A DNA stretch of 64,000 nucleotides from NCBI GenBank assembly GCA_023238725.1, contig CM041535.1:25163978-25227977 (forward strand), written 5' to 3'. Origin of the DNA: Scortum barcoo. Its lineage: Eukaryota > Chordata > Actinopteri > Centrarchiformes > Terapontidae. How positions within the stretch are numbered: the first letter of the stretch is position 1; each line of letters begins with the position of its first letter. The position numbers and the translations under genes are program-made. Below are positions 12,701-25,400 of the stretch, in pieces. The notes beneath the pieces are model-generated. The model searched no databases and was not told where the DNA came from. It was given only the letters and a program-made list of their open reading frames with translations.

Positions 12701-13411
12701 TCTGATTATTTACTTATATAAATCTGCAATAAACAAAACTAAAGACTACCTTCTCTGCTTCTCATGAGACACAAAAACCAAACAAGCAATGAAATTAACA
12801 TAAAACTGAGTGCTACTAACTCTATTTCAACCATCTTCTACTACCAAATCTACTTATTTATTCAAGATGTGCTTAACTCAAAGTTTTTAAAATCACAGCT
12901 GCCATGTAAATCTGCAAAAAAAATTATCTGCTTCTGATGAAACAGAAAGAAAAACCGACAATGACATGAACAAAAACTAAGCAAAAGAGGCTCCATTTCT
13001 ACCAAACAATTACTAATTTCCTCATGATGTACTGTCCTCAAAGCTTTTAAATCAGAGCTTTGTTCTTCAATAAACTAAATTAGACTTAGACTTCCTCATC
13101 TATTTCTAGTGAAGCACAGAGAGAAAAACACTGAGCATACAATGACATGAACAAAAACCTGAGTAACAGTGACTCTGTTTTCTGCTCTGCTTATCTGAAA
13201 GCTCCTAAAATCACAGCTTTAATCGGCAATAAAGAAAATGGAAAGACAACCTTATCTGTTTCTGCAGTCTGCAGCGACAGAGGAAGCTCCTGACCACGGC
13301 TTGGATGTGGGTTGCTGCTCTCTCCCTCTCCTTGTGTCCTTTCCTCTCCTCTCTGGCCTGCCTGGCTTTGTCCAGGAACTCGGACTTGGAGCTTTGAGGC
13401 ACACTGAACAT
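6752..13411 (-). CDS. ube3b: Ubiquitin-protein ligase E3B (HECT type)
   Basis: About 26 coding exons align in order with human UBE3B (about 1070 residues). The start ATG at 13411-13409 opens MFSVPQSSKSEFLDKARQAREER. It is followed by an IQ motif (ATHIQAVVRSFLCRCRLQ), the calmodulin-binding element typical of UBE3B. Approximate exons from 5' to 3': 13411-13251, 12458-12344, 12136-12076, 11979-11875, 11783-11681, 11593-11505, 11372-11291, 11122-11018, 10916-10795, 10671-10494, 10348-10181, 10085-9918, 9828-9653, 9567-9448, 9352-9239, 9120-9021, 8939-8821, 8733-8557, 8459-8349, 8271-8134, 8041-7976, 7888-7827, 7723-7541, 7348-7237, 7146-7054, 6943-6752. The HECT domain starts near [20 protein letters not shown] and ends with the catalytic Cys in STCFNLLKLPNYS, then NTGFELS and a stop at 6752-6754. 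UBE3B is an E3 ligase reported at mitochondria; human loss causes Kaufman oculocerebrofacial syndrome. No disabling change was seen. Confidence 0.95.
12470..13250 (-). repeat. Diverged tandem array of about five units within the first coding intron of ube3b
   Basis: A phrase like (A)AAACTGAGTAACAGTGGCTC recurs near 12497, 12668, 12801, 12972 and 13154, spaced about 171, 133, 171 and 182 bases. Associated phrases recur in the same order in each unit: ACTTATTTCCTCA.., AAATCACAGCT, AATCTGCAATAAA.. and (A)CCTTxTCTGxTTCT. The last phrase is, on the minus strand, a decayed copy of the real exon-1 end and splice donor at 13251-13265. Each unit therefore seems to carry an exon-end/donor remnant plus intron sequence. 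Copies differ by many substitutions and indels, so the array is old. It lies wholly in the 0.8-kb intron between coding exons 1 and 2. Confidence 0.7.
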
Positions 13412-13582
13412 TGTGCAGCCTGAAAAAAAATATATATGTATGTATATATGTATTAATAAAGAGACACTGGTGAATCCGGTAGGACATTTTAAACAGTGAC
13501 TGCGGTGATGCAGCTGCTCGTCCCTGCGTTGTTGTGGACGGACATTAATAATAATAACAGTAATAATAGTGAGCTTACCTGC

Positions 13583-13720
13583 GGGGTTCCCTCAGATGGG
13601 AGATTTCTGTCTGGCCTTGATTATCAGGCTGATGCTACACCTGCCCAGTCATTTGGCTGTGGAGGGAGGAGAGCCAAACTAAAGATCAAGAGTTAACTTG
13701 CCATCTTTGGTGTCGACACA
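13583..13720 (-). other. ube3b: Probable 5' UTR exon of ube3b
   Basis: On the minus strand there is a consensus donor (CCGCAG/GTAAGCTC) with the exon side ending near 13583, and no long frame upstream. The first coding exon at 13411 has an acceptor-like CAG just before the ATG. This suggests a non-coding first exon here, with transcription starting somewhere between about 13700 and 13900. The 5' limit is a guess. Confidence 0.45.
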
Positions 13721-14479
13721 GTAAAGATGGAGCTGGGGTTGTTGGTTAGCACACGGCGCTAGTTCGCCGCTTGAAACTGCCTCGGGGAGGGGGGGCATTT
13801 GCTATTCTCGCACTCATTTAGCGCTGTTTATCGCCGCCGCGGGGTTAGGTCTGATCCAGTGTCAGTGACAGCCTTGAAAACACGGAGGGCGACGCGTTTC
13901 GAAATGTAAACAATGAGAGGAGAGCCCTACATTGACTGCAGCCATTAATCCACCGTGTCGCATTAAATGGGTCCGGGTAGCGTTTGCTTACGTGTTTAAA
14001 TAGTTACACGGATTTATTTAAATATAGAAAAGACTTAGATGTGTTAAAGAATTATTTGTTGGTGTTTCAAGAGAAGTAACTTTATTTTTTGGAGGATAAA
14101 TGTTTCGGATAGTGTTTAGTGAGGGAGGAGGGACTGTTTTCTCTGTTACTCCTTAAACTGCAGGAAATAAGCAGGCTCGCGCTAATGTAATTAACGATAT
14201 TTTCCTCGATATATGAATTAAAAGTGGTATTACGAAAAATAAAAGTGGCTAAAGGGAAATAAGGACTAAATAAAGCGTTGTGTTGTAAATTAAGTCTTAT
14301 TTTACCTCCCGTTTAACGCTCTGTAACGTTTAAAAAAACAAAGATAACGGTCCCTTTAAGGGGAGCGCGACAGGGGTGACGTCATTTTTTTTGTAAGTGC
14401 GCAGCGCTGCACCGGAAGGAAGTGGGTGTTAGCTGACTGACGTTAGCAAGCTACTATCACTAAGTCTGCTGCGGCTTCT
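13720..14479. promoter_or_regulatory. Bidirectional promoter region, ube3b (-) / kctd10 (+)
   Basis: Head-to-head genes are separated by under 1 kb. On the kctd10 side a full palindromic CRE (TGACGTCA) sits at 14377-14384, then an NRF1-like TGCGCAGCGC at about 14397-14406 and an ETS/GABP core CCGGAAG at 14412-14418, all within 110 bases of the kctd10 ATG. The ube3b side (13800-13900) is CpG-rich (CGCCGCCGCGG). No TATA box is evident. This composition is typical of constitutively active TATA-less promoters. Whether one CpG-rich core serves both genes is inference. Confidence 0.6.
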
Positions 14480-17400
14480 ATGGTAAATATACTCGACTTT
14501 TATCAAACGATAACTACAAACACGCTCCTTACTTAAAGCAGAGATAGGTGTCTTAATAACAAATGTCATAGTGGGTGTATATTTTCCCAGATTTGTAATA
14601 TTAAAGATAATTTTTGTTGATGCTAACTAGCCAGCTAGGTTATTACCCTTTATACACGGCTCAGTTTTTTACATTAGACAGAGAGATTAAGCTGTTAACA
14701 TGTTGTTTTATCTTCATTTGTTTTATTTATGTGACTCCACACCACGATGTCATTGTGTTGAACACAAAGAGAGGACGCAAAACGTCTTAAAACAATGGTT
14801 AAAGTACATCAAATGATATGTGATAAGTAACTTTTGGCTTTTCTGACTGTAATTACAAAATTTATTTAGACATAGAGAAGGGCATTTGGGGTTAGCAGTG
14901 ATGTCAGACAGGGACTGAATTCTGTCCCCAGTTCCTCTTAAACCAATGTCTTAATGATGTATGAATTGAAAACATAAATTGATTGTAATTAACTTAAACA
15001 TAGATAGGGGAAACAGTGTTTCAGTCCCATTTTGGATAAGCAGACAAGGGGGGACTTTTAGATATAGAAAGCCTGTAATACTGGGTGCATGACTGGTAAT
15101 CCTCTAATCAACCATCTGGGACATTTTATTACAGAACAAATTACAGGTGGCAAAGATATGTATATGCAATGCTGTAAACGCTCCCACAGACAATTTAGGG
15201 GAAAAAAGTAAACAGAAGATCATAGAGGAAATGGGACGCGAGCTGGAACATATATTTGTTTTAAGCTCTTAAATATCAGATTCCAGTGCCAGAAATAAAA
15301 TGCATGAGTCACTACATGTGGTCCATTTAGCAGGTTAAAGGACTAGACTGGTCAGTAAATCTCAAAACCATACAAACAGTGATTTGATCTTAGTAACCCA
15401 CAGAACAAAAGCCCACTACAGCTTATCTGTCTGAGCCACAGGCTAACATTGTTATCCAGAAACTATTAAAAACCTGAGAGACACACCCTCGCACTGGGCA
15501 ACATGTTCCATTGTCACAATGAAGGAGGAAACTCACATTTATTCTGACTCAATCTCTCACACTCCGTCCATAAATACTTGTCCCAGTTTAAAAATGAATG
15601 GGTTTGGGTCTAAGTTCCTCAGATTAGGCCTAGACGGTCAGAAAACACTGAGATATGGACAAACGCATTGTGTGATTTAGTTGAAAAACATAGAATAACA
15701 CCAACCTTAATCAGAATTGGTATTTGATTCGTTGGTGCAAAAAATATAAACATAGTAAGTAGGAAAAAGAGGGATAGGATAAAGACAACATGCCCTTAGG
15801 CCCTAAACCAAGCTGACCAGGTGACAAATCGGCCCTGATCCATGTTTCACTTTATGTTTTATCTGTGTCTCTCCCAGGAAGAGATGTCAGGAGAGAGTGT
15901 GGTGAGCTCGGCAGTGCCGGCAGCTACAACCCGGACTACATCCTTCAAGGGCTCCAGTCCCAGCTCTAAATACGTCAAGTTAAATGTGGGTGGGGCACTG
16001 TACTACACTACAATGCAATGACACTAACCAAGCACTAACCAAGCAGGACACGATGCTCAAAGCCATGTTCAGTGGCAGGATGGAGGTGCTCACAGACAGT
16101 GAAGGTGAGATGATGGTGAAGATGTTTGAATTACATGCAGGATTTATGTCATCCCCACACTGGCCATGACCTTTTACTAACTGATGTTTCAAATGTGGTC
16201 AGGTTGGATCTTGATTGATCGCTGTGGGAAACATTTTGGAACAATCCTTAACTACCTTCGAGACGGAGCAGTGCCACTGCCAGACAGCCGGCGGGAAACC
16301 GAGGAACTGCTCGCCGAGGCCAAGTATTACCTCGTCCAAGGACTAGCTGATGAATGTACAGCGGCCTTGCAGGTACCATCAGCACAGAGGGCTTTCAGTT
16401 AAGCAGTTACATCATCTATAATCTGAATTTTTAAGGATTTCACCTAAAAGTTCAGTTTTTAATAAAGTTTTCATTCAGTTATAGATAAAGTTTTAATTTC
16501 AGCAGACTGCACTGTAAATCTGAACAACTTCATATAGTTTTTTTTCCACACTGTATCTTCCACCCTATTTTTCACAATGGACAAGTGTGATTATGTTTGG
16601 TTTTTGTTCATTTGTTTTCTTAAAACATTCGAAAGAGCTGATGCTTTTAGTTTCTAACTTTTTCATATAGTGTGGGTCACATGAAACCTGTGCAGACCTC
16701 ATTTTAAACAGATCAGCCTAAAAGAAGTCTCAACATTTATTGGTGTCAGTTTGTAACTAAAACAGTGAGCCTCAGTCATTGATTAGGTGGGGTTCTACAT
16801 CCTTCTTTTGACTCTCTGGTCCACTAGGTGGCACACTTCCTCTCATTAAAAGCTGTATGTTGCAGTTTTGCAGGTGGGAACTTTGGAGAACTAATGGAGA
16901 AAAATGTCTTTTTCCTCTAGAACAAAGAAACTTATGAACCCCTTTGTAAAGTGCCTCTGATGACATCGTCTAAGGAAGAGCAAAAGCTTATTGCAACCTC
17001 GAATAAGGTAGTTTATGTTGGTGTTTCTGATGTGTTTTGTGATATTAAGAGTCTGTCATTTTGATCTTTCCTTAAAAACACAAACGTCTTTGTCTTCACA
17101 GCCTACTGTTAAACTGCTGTATAACAGAAGCAACAACAAATATTCATATACCAGGTGAGTCCTCTTCAGCTGACACCAGGAGCTAGCATGTCTAATGAGA
17201 GAAGGAAGACACAGGTTGTCTTAATAAACGACCATCTTGTAACTCTTTTTTTTTCTCCCCTCCCAGCAATTCTGATGACAACATGCTGAAAAATATTGAG
17301 CTGTTTGACAAGCTGTCATTGCGGTTTAACGGCCGGGTGCTCTTCATCAAAGATGTGATTGGTGATGAGATCTGTTGTTGGTCATTTTATGGCCAGGGGC

Positions 17401-17778
17401 GAAAGATTGCAGAGGTGTGCTGCACTTCCATTGTTTATGCTACAGAAAAGAAGCAGACAAAGGTAAATGTCTTTTTGTCATGTGCCCTCTATGAAGAGTC
17501 TTCTGTGCAGTATGTTGTTTTAATATCTTTCTAATTATAACTCTCTGCTTCTCTCCCAGGTGGAGTTCCCTGAGGCTCGAATCTATGAGGAGACCCTTAA
17601 CATCCTCTTGTACGAGTCCCACGACGGGAGGGGTCCAGACAACGCTCTGCTGGAGGCCACAGGGGGCGCTGCAGGGCGGTCTCATCACCTTGACGAGGAC
17701 GACGAGCGAGAACGGATCGACCGAGTCCGCAGGATTCACATCAAACGACCCGACGACCGCACACACCACCACCAGTGA
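14480..17778 (+). CDS. kctd10: KCTD10, BTB/POZ (T1-type) CUL3 adaptor; frame lesion in exon 2
   Basis: Seven coding exons: 14480-14482 (ATG only, then GTAAAT), 15878-16104, 16203-16372, 16921-17007, 17102-17154, 17267-17462, 17560-17778. The protein follows human KCTD10 closely: MEEMSGESVVSSAVPA, KYVKLNVGGALYYTTMQ, LTKQDTMLKAMFSGRMEVL, WILIDRCGKHFGTILNYLRDGA, FYGQGRKIAEVCCTSIVY, IHIKRPDD, stop TGA 17776-17778. KCTD10 belongs with TNFAIP1 and KCTD13 to the adaptors that bring RhoA-family substrates to CUL3 ligase; it also binds PCNA and is required for heart development. Odd point: just after YYTTMQ the frame is broken by two extra bases (CAATGCAATG at 16011-16020) and an 11-bp tandem duplication (16023-16044), 13 bases in all, giving an immediate TGA. 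No GT-AG intron can remove them. All later exons are well conserved, so an assembly error or very recent allele is likelier than an old pseudogene. Confidence 0.93.
16023..16044 (+). repeat. kctd10: 11-bp tandem duplication inside the kctd10 BTB exon
   Basis: ACTAACCAAGC occurs twice head-to-tail (16023-16033 and 16034-16044), encoding part of the conserved LTKQD stretch once in frame and once out of frame. A second small duplication, CAATG CAATG, lies at 16011-16020. Together they shift the frame by one base. Confidence 0.9.
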
Positions 17779-19451
17779 CCTTCCCTTCCCCTCGACCCGT
17801 CAGCCCGTGTCTCAGACCTCGGACAGTCTTTGCACCATGCTTGTGCCTTACATCACCCAGCGCCTCTGTCTCACTTCCTCTCTTCTTTTTACCAGCTTTT
17901 TCCTCTCTCTAGGAGACTACTGTGAGATGAGTCATACAAACAGTGTGTGTAGTGGTGAAGTGATTTTTGTGAGTGTTTGTGTGTCGTCTTTGTCGTGAGG
18001 TCTGACAGGCTGTAGTGTTTTCTTCTATGTTTATTAGTCATGATAACTTCTATCACTGTTTTCTGCTAGTGTGCAGAAGCCCACAGACACGGGTGTTTGC
18101 ATTCAACACTGTAGGTGACCACAGTTTTACCTGAGTGTGTGGAAAAAAAAGAAATTTCAGTATAAATTTTGTTGTTTGAGGTCCTAACTACATTATATCT
18201 GGGAGAACAAGAATTATGTCATGTAAGCAGCTAAAAATTAATGTAGGTAATTTTTGCTTCTCCTTTTTATTTTTCTGACAGGTCCACTGTAACGTCATCG
18301 GTGGATTAATAGGTGTTGTACACAACGTGGCCACGTGGTGGTGCTGTTTTACTCTTAGAAGGTGTTACTGAGGCTATTTTGTAGCCTGCAGATAATAGCA
18401 ATTAAACCTTTATAAAATGTAATAACTTTTTGATACAGTTAAGATATCACAGGTGGATGCAACATTTCACTGTAGTGCTTCTGCCACACTTAGTTTTAAC
18501 ATGTATGCATTTTCCCTTCACTCCACTAAATGATCATTATTTTCAGTGGAGGGAACTTGAGCTGTGACCTGAGGTGTTAAATGTACCGGGGTGATTGAAT
18601 GATGGACGCTGAGGTTGAAGTGAATGAGTGTAACCAGAGATCCCCCTCAGCAGGAAGGGAATCCTGTCTACAAGCTTTTAACAGGGAGAGAAATTAGACC
18701 TGTCCTTCATCGCCGCATTCATCAGAGAATGTACCGTTTGCACACAATAGGTTTGAGTTGAAATATGTCTAACAATCACAGTACTTGTAGGTTTGTTGTA
18801 CAGAGGTGAACATATATGTATGTTTTATATTTATACATACTTTATCACAAATAAATTTCTACAAACAGTCTTGTTCTGCCTTTTATTTGCATATCCCCAT
18901 TACCAGTGAACATACAAAACTATGGTACATATGGCTTCGTTGCTCAGAAATCAGAATGACACGTTCTTTGAAACAGTCCAATCTTTGGTATAGTCAAGTG
19001 ATTTATTGTCAAATTTATTCTCAGCCTTTGCTTCAAACTGTAGTGCTCAAAACAGCAGCGACAACCCCTTCCTTAAACAGAATGATGTTAAAGCTCAACC
19101 TTGTGAGATGTTTTTTTTTATGGAAATGTAAAGATCCTTACTGATTAGTGTGTAAGTATAGATGAAAAGTGTGTTGTACTTTAAAACAGGCTCATCCAGG
19201 GTTTCTAAAGTGCTGCTGTTTCTGGTCCTGTTTTGGTTTCCTGTAGACATGCTGATCTCCCCTCAGGGGTCCCCATGATGAAATATGCAGGGACATCTTG
19301 TGTGTCTTCTCAACCCCACGCGTCTTACCGTGTCCTGGCCCGAGTGGCGACCTGCAGCGACAAACAGCCCTGTTTTTACGTTGTGTCGCTCTGGTGTGCA
19401 GATTCACATCAGAGCAGGGCAGCACGAGCTCACTCCTCATCATAACCACAC
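17779..19451. other. Convergent 3' UTRs of kctd10 and myo1h
   Basis: The kctd10 3' UTR runs about 1.1 kb to an AATAAA at 18850-18855. The myo1h 3' UTR comes from the other side (stop at 19452); minus-strand AATAAA hexamers lie near 18999 and at 18882-18887, so the two transcripts could end within tens of bases of each other. No further gene seen. Confidence 0.55.
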
Positions 19452-22400
19452 TCATCTCACCACCATCAGGTGTCCGTTCTTGGCCTTGTACACCATCGGC
19501 TCCTGTCCGGTGCTGAAGTCCACTGTGCTCTCTTTGCCGGACTGGATTTCAATCTTGATGCTGAGGATCAACGCAAACACACACAAGGGTTTTACATCGA
19601 GACACGAATCAAGTCCATCCTCCTCAGTTCTTTGTTAAACGCGGACTCACCTGCCCTGAACCACTTTGACTGCATTCTGTTTGTTAGCAATCACACTTAG
19701 TTTGGTGAGAAACTCAAACAAATGATCGCACTGCATTACAAAATCCCCCTGAAAAATCACAAAATAATGAACGATCAGACAAATGGAACTTACAAAATGT
19801 CATCTTGTAATGTGGCTTTTTACAGACTTTCAGCTGAAAAGACTTCTCTGTATTATTCAATTATTTACTTGGCATTTTCTTTGGTACTGAATGTTTCCTC
19901 TCAGTAACATTCAGTCAAGTAAAACTGCTTTAAGAAAATGCCGTCTTTTCTATCTCTATTACTTAAAAAAAAACATTATAAAAGGTTCAGTTTGTTCCAC
20001 CAATGTTCCTGGTACTGTATTTGTCACCCAAAGAGAAAAAGAAGCAGAAGAAGCTGTCAAACCATCATACTGTATCTGCTGCATGTTATAAATCCACATA
20101 CCTTCTGTTTCTGGTCCTCACATGTTATGTGGAATGCAATGATGCTGTCAGTCAAGTTACTGACCGAAATACCTGCAATGAGGAAATTACAGACACTTTT
20201 ATATCAAAACATCCCTGGTGGCAGGTGAAATATATATCATCATGAAGTCCTGACCTTTGAGAGTCGTGTACAGCACCCTCTGTTTGACCTTGGCTTCCTC
20301 TATCACATAGGCGGCCGTCTGCGTGAGGATGAGCTGCCGCGGCCTCGGTTTGAAACCGTTCCTGTCATATTTAATGACCGGGATGCTGTACTGCAGAAAG
20401 ACAACACAGTTAGTGGTGTGTGTGATGCGATGCTTTGTTTCCTCTGGGTGTGTATCGACATCTCATTACCTTAATGTGCTCATTGCGAATCATCTGGAGA
20501 ACCCTCATGTTTATGTCTTGTTCACCTAGAGATATTAGAAAATGTAAGAAATAGCTGTTTGAATGAAGGTGGGAGTATGTAAATGTGTCTGATACCTACT
20601 GATTCTGGTGTCCACAAAGGGTTGAGCGACACTCTTAGGATAACTCTCCTTTTTGCCCTTGAAGATGGTGCTGGTGATGAGCTTGAGCTGAAGCTGATGG
20701 GAGAGGAGAAAAAGTTGATCACTACATTAAGAATGTGATCCAGTCTTATATAATGTATTTACATATGTGTTACCTGTGCTTTTCTCTGGGCTGTGAGTCC
20801 TCTCACGTACTTCCGTACCATGAGACGGTAGTGAAGTTTGCGCAGTATCTCTGACGCCTGATGGGAAACATGCACAAACTCTAAATGAAATTTTATTTTG
20901 GGTTAAAAGTCTTTTATGATGAAGCTGATTAATTGTTGTACCTCTGTGAGCACAGCTGGTGGAGACAGCCAGGTAGTTTTGTCCAAAACCGTCTTTGGCA
21001 GATTGTCTTTAAGCCTGTTCAAGTAATTTTGTCTCACAAAGGCCAGGTACTCCGAGTTATCTGTGGTTTTCGCCTGTCCTCTGGTCAGGTAACCTTTGAT
21101 GAATCTGAAATAGATTGGAAGACATCTTATTAATGTAATGTGACCTCAAGAGGAGCTGTATAATGATATGTGACGTTCATTTCTCTCTTACTGCTTGATG
21201 ACTTTTACAGCCCAGGCTCTCCTCTTTCTTTCCTTCCTCGCCTGCACTCCTCTCCAACAGGTTTCAATCTTAGTGGCTGAGGATGTAACAAAAAATGCCT
21301 TTTATTCACACAACAAAACAGCATGGTACATCCTGTCTGCATCATGTGTTGTGGCTTTTACCAGCTTCTTTCTGTTTTCTGAATTCCCCTTTCGCTTTGT
21401 ATCCTTTGTATTTGGCCTGCAGCCTCGTCGCTGTAAAAATTCAGTGCACAATATGAAATCACAGTGACACTAGAAATGACTGAAAATCCACCACAGCCGA
21501 TCTGCACTCACCCAGCTCATGTTTACATTTCTCAAAAGCATCCTCAGTGGCGTAAAGTGTCCTCGGATGACGGATGAATATTTTGGTGCTATAACAAAAG
21601 GAAAAAAAAAAGTCTTTGGTCACTCCTGCTTTAAGGGGCGTTTGTTGTGTTGTACTCAGGAGGCCCTGTCCTCACCGTCCCATTTTATACTCATTTGGCA
21701 AGTAGCCCAGATGTTGAACCAACACCTCCACTCCATCAGCGGGCACTCCTCTCCAGTGAGGCCACGTGGCCGGGCACAGGGGCTTATATCTGTGAGATGC
21801 AGCGAACAACCCACTCAGCTTGTTTTAAATGCACTGCAGAAGAACTACTTAAAAGGCTGTTAATTAAAAAAAATCAAGCATAAGGTCCTTCATACCTTTT
21901 TAAGAAGACCTCATATTTGCGCCTGTAAGCGAAGCCAGCTCGTCTGACGCGGAGGTGCTCCATCAGGCCCAGGTACTTCACCTGGTGTCTGATCAGGGCT
22001 TCATCAAACTGACCTGTGTTTGTGTGAGAGCAGATCAAATTCACACACCTCCAACCTGTGATTAAAACTGCTACGTGTTATCGTAAGTACCTGGCTGCTT
22101 GGACTCATTGGACTTCAGGCAGCGAATGTACCAGGGCTCTTTGGCCATGAGGATCTCTGTCAGCTTCAGCAGGCTGCTCTTAAACTGGGTCGCCACCTAC
22201 AGACACGACACAAGGGTCATAATCCCCAACAGTTCATCTGTCAGACACATATGGCTTAATGATGTCACAGTCAGACTGCCACTGACAGAGAAAAATGTCT
22301 TTGTTTCACAGGTCACTTAATATTGTATGCAATTTTTCTTTTTAAGAAAATACATTGCAAAAAAACTACTTTTAATGTTTTTTTTTTTTAATGTGCATAG

Positions 22401-25400
22401 TAAATTGCTTAGCTGTAGCTGTCACTACTCTTTGTTCACATTGATGTTTGCCCGACAAATATCTTGTTGGTCAAAATGTCATATCAATAAAGAAACCTTT
22501 TTCCACTTTAAATCATGCCGGAAGGGGCCAAAATATGATCTGCTCTGTTTGTGACACAGTTGAAGGGTCGAACACGGTGAGGACTCACTGTTTCTGGTCT
22601 CCGCCTGCTGTCTGGATCCACTGTGGAGAAGCACTCTCTGACAATGGCGTTTTTAGACTGACAGATCAGCTGTGAGAGGGAAGGATGGACAAGCACATTA
22701 TGACACACCAGTTTTCCATGTGTGATATTTAAACATAATTTGTCAAATATATATCTATAAATATATATGCTGCATCTCCTTCTTGTACAGGAGTGGTTCT
22801 CACATGACCAGGAGGGAAAATGCTGATTTTTTTTACAACAGACACTTTGACTTGTCAACTGCAGCTGTACTTAATAACACTGTTAATTGGTGAATTGCAG
22901 TAATCAATTAATTGAAGCCATCATTAATGTGATTAGTTCTGCCTGTGAAGTTTCTGCTGTGACAAGTCAAATTATCTGCAGTGAAAAATGTTTATCAGGG
23001 TTTATGAATAATATATGAGTCATTTGGGAGCAACAAAGAAATAAGAGTGTTCTTTGGAAACACTGATTTACCGCATGTACATGATTGATAATAATTAAGA
23101 TACTAACTAAAATAATTCCTCCAAAGTACCATTCTTTGCTTTGCATGATATAAAATGTTCATTTGTAGACTTACATCTTTTATGTTTCTATATAATAGGT
23201 CATTGTTTTTGTCCAGGAAACCTACAATGTCACAAAAAAAGGCTGTTAGTCAGTTGAAAAAAAAAAAAAAAAAGCTTTTAATGTTTCAGTAACAGGGCTT
23301 TGACACTGCAGTTTCTTTTACCCACAACACAGTAGGTGACCTCCCCGGCATAATGCAAGAGGCGGAAATCTCCCCTCTCCAGGGTCTTACGTGTCATTTT
23401 GTCAGCCAGTTTGTGCCTGCAGCCAAAGAGGTGGAGAGAGACAGAGGGATGAAGAGTGAGCAGCTCTACAGACAAATCCTAATCCTCCGCCTCTATCGTC
23501 CAGAACGTGGATGAATGAAGTTTTAGTTTAGTTTAGAAACTTTAAGATGCACAGTGTAGTTTGGATGGAGATCTTATTTAATTCAAACAAATGGTTAATT
23601 AACAAATCACTTCACAAATCCACTTTTGTCATCTCTAAAGCTCTTTTAGAAGAACATCTTACCTATTTTGTGTGTGTGCTGAGTTAAGGTTTTAACTCAC
23701 GTGACAAAGTGAGGGTGGTTGCCCATCTTCTCCTCCAGTCTCTCCAGGAAGGTGAGATCTGTGGCATCTCCTGGCCTGAGACACTCCTCGTCCTGCAGGA
23801 TTAACATTAATACTTCAGCATCATCGTATTATATTCCGGTACAGCCCCACTCCGCTAAATACACACCAGTATCGATATGATTCCTCGGTGTTTCTCCTCG
23901 ACCAGGTCACAGATGATCTTGTTGTTGAAGAACTGAACCGGCTCCCACTGGGGGGAAAATGATATCCATGTAAACATGCATCTCTCTTAGTCATTGGTTT
24001 CTGTTTCAAGTTTCCAAGATTACCTCGATGTCCTCCGCTTTGTATTCTTCCTGCTCAGCTTTGAGTGTCAGCTGAATAAAAAGCTGCTGCAGCTTCTCGT
24101 TGCAGTAGTTTATACAGAACTGCTCAAAACTGGACAAAAATGGGTCATATGACATAATATATGGCAAAGAAAAAAGCATCATCAGAGTCACTCATAAGTG
24201 TGCTTTGTGTTTTCACAGTGTGCTTTATGAAGTTGTCTATGAGACTCACTGCTCACTTCAGCTCTTATTTCTGCCTACCTGTTTACATAGAAAACCTCAA
24301 ATCCATATATGTCCAAAAGCCCAATTACAGTCTTCTTTGAAGGGTCCTGATGAGAGCGTAAAGTTAGTACATACTCATCTTCACTGCACAGGACTCGTCA
24401 TTTGTCTCCCTCTCTTCTCCTCACCTTGTTCTCCATCGACTCGTTAATCCTGTTGACCAGCCAGGTGAAGGTCTGTCCGTAAATGGCTTTGGCCAGAGCG
24501 TCTCTGGCATAGATGGCATGATCGATCGTGAACGGGCTGAGGACCTTTACAGTGAGATGAAATCAAAGCTTAATCTCAAACACTACGTAGAAAGTTTAAA
24601 CAGAAACACAACCTCCTCATGAATAAAACTAAAGGAGATTTTAACATGCGTGCACCTGATCCTTTCTGGCTTCAATCTTCCTGTATGTCAGTCCCTCTTG
24701 GAGACTGTGAGCGTCAACCCCCAACAGCTGCAGGGAAAAACAACAAGTTTATTCTTTGAGTTTTTGTAATAATCCTGCATGTCTAACTGACTTTTCTCTT
24801 CTTTTTTCTTACATTTGAGACCCAGCGCAGCTCTGCGTTGTTGTTCAGGAGGACGTGGCCTTTACTGTCGGAGTCAAACCGGACATTCCCCAAGTGGAGG
24901 ACGCTTGCAACAATCCCAAACAAGTGCTGCGCATGAATGGATATTTTAGAGGCAGTGTAAAAGAAGTGGGGAGGAGAAAGAGTGTGAAATCAACCGCAGC
25001 CAACTTACATTAGTGTTGATGTCGTCAATGTTGATGATTTGCAGAGCATTTTTAACAGTTTTCCAGTCATTTCTGTCATTGATGGAAGACACAATGGCAC
25101 ATTCTCCCTGTCAGGAGCAGCAAACATAACAACAAATTGTAAGAAACTTTACCGCTGTCTCGTGACTCTATTTCGAGTCATACATATACACATACATACT
25201 TGGGTTAGATAGTTGTAATGCTGGCAGTCTCTCTCCAGGCCCAACTGGCGCAGCAGGTTCTCCTCTCCTCCCTCCACCAGCTGGTAGAAGATGTGGAAAT
25301 TTCTCTCCCCGTGATTCTGATGCACGACCCTCGACTTCTCCAGCAGGTAGTTCAGGATATGGCCCCCGACAGCATCCCCCTACGGGCATCATGATCCTAA

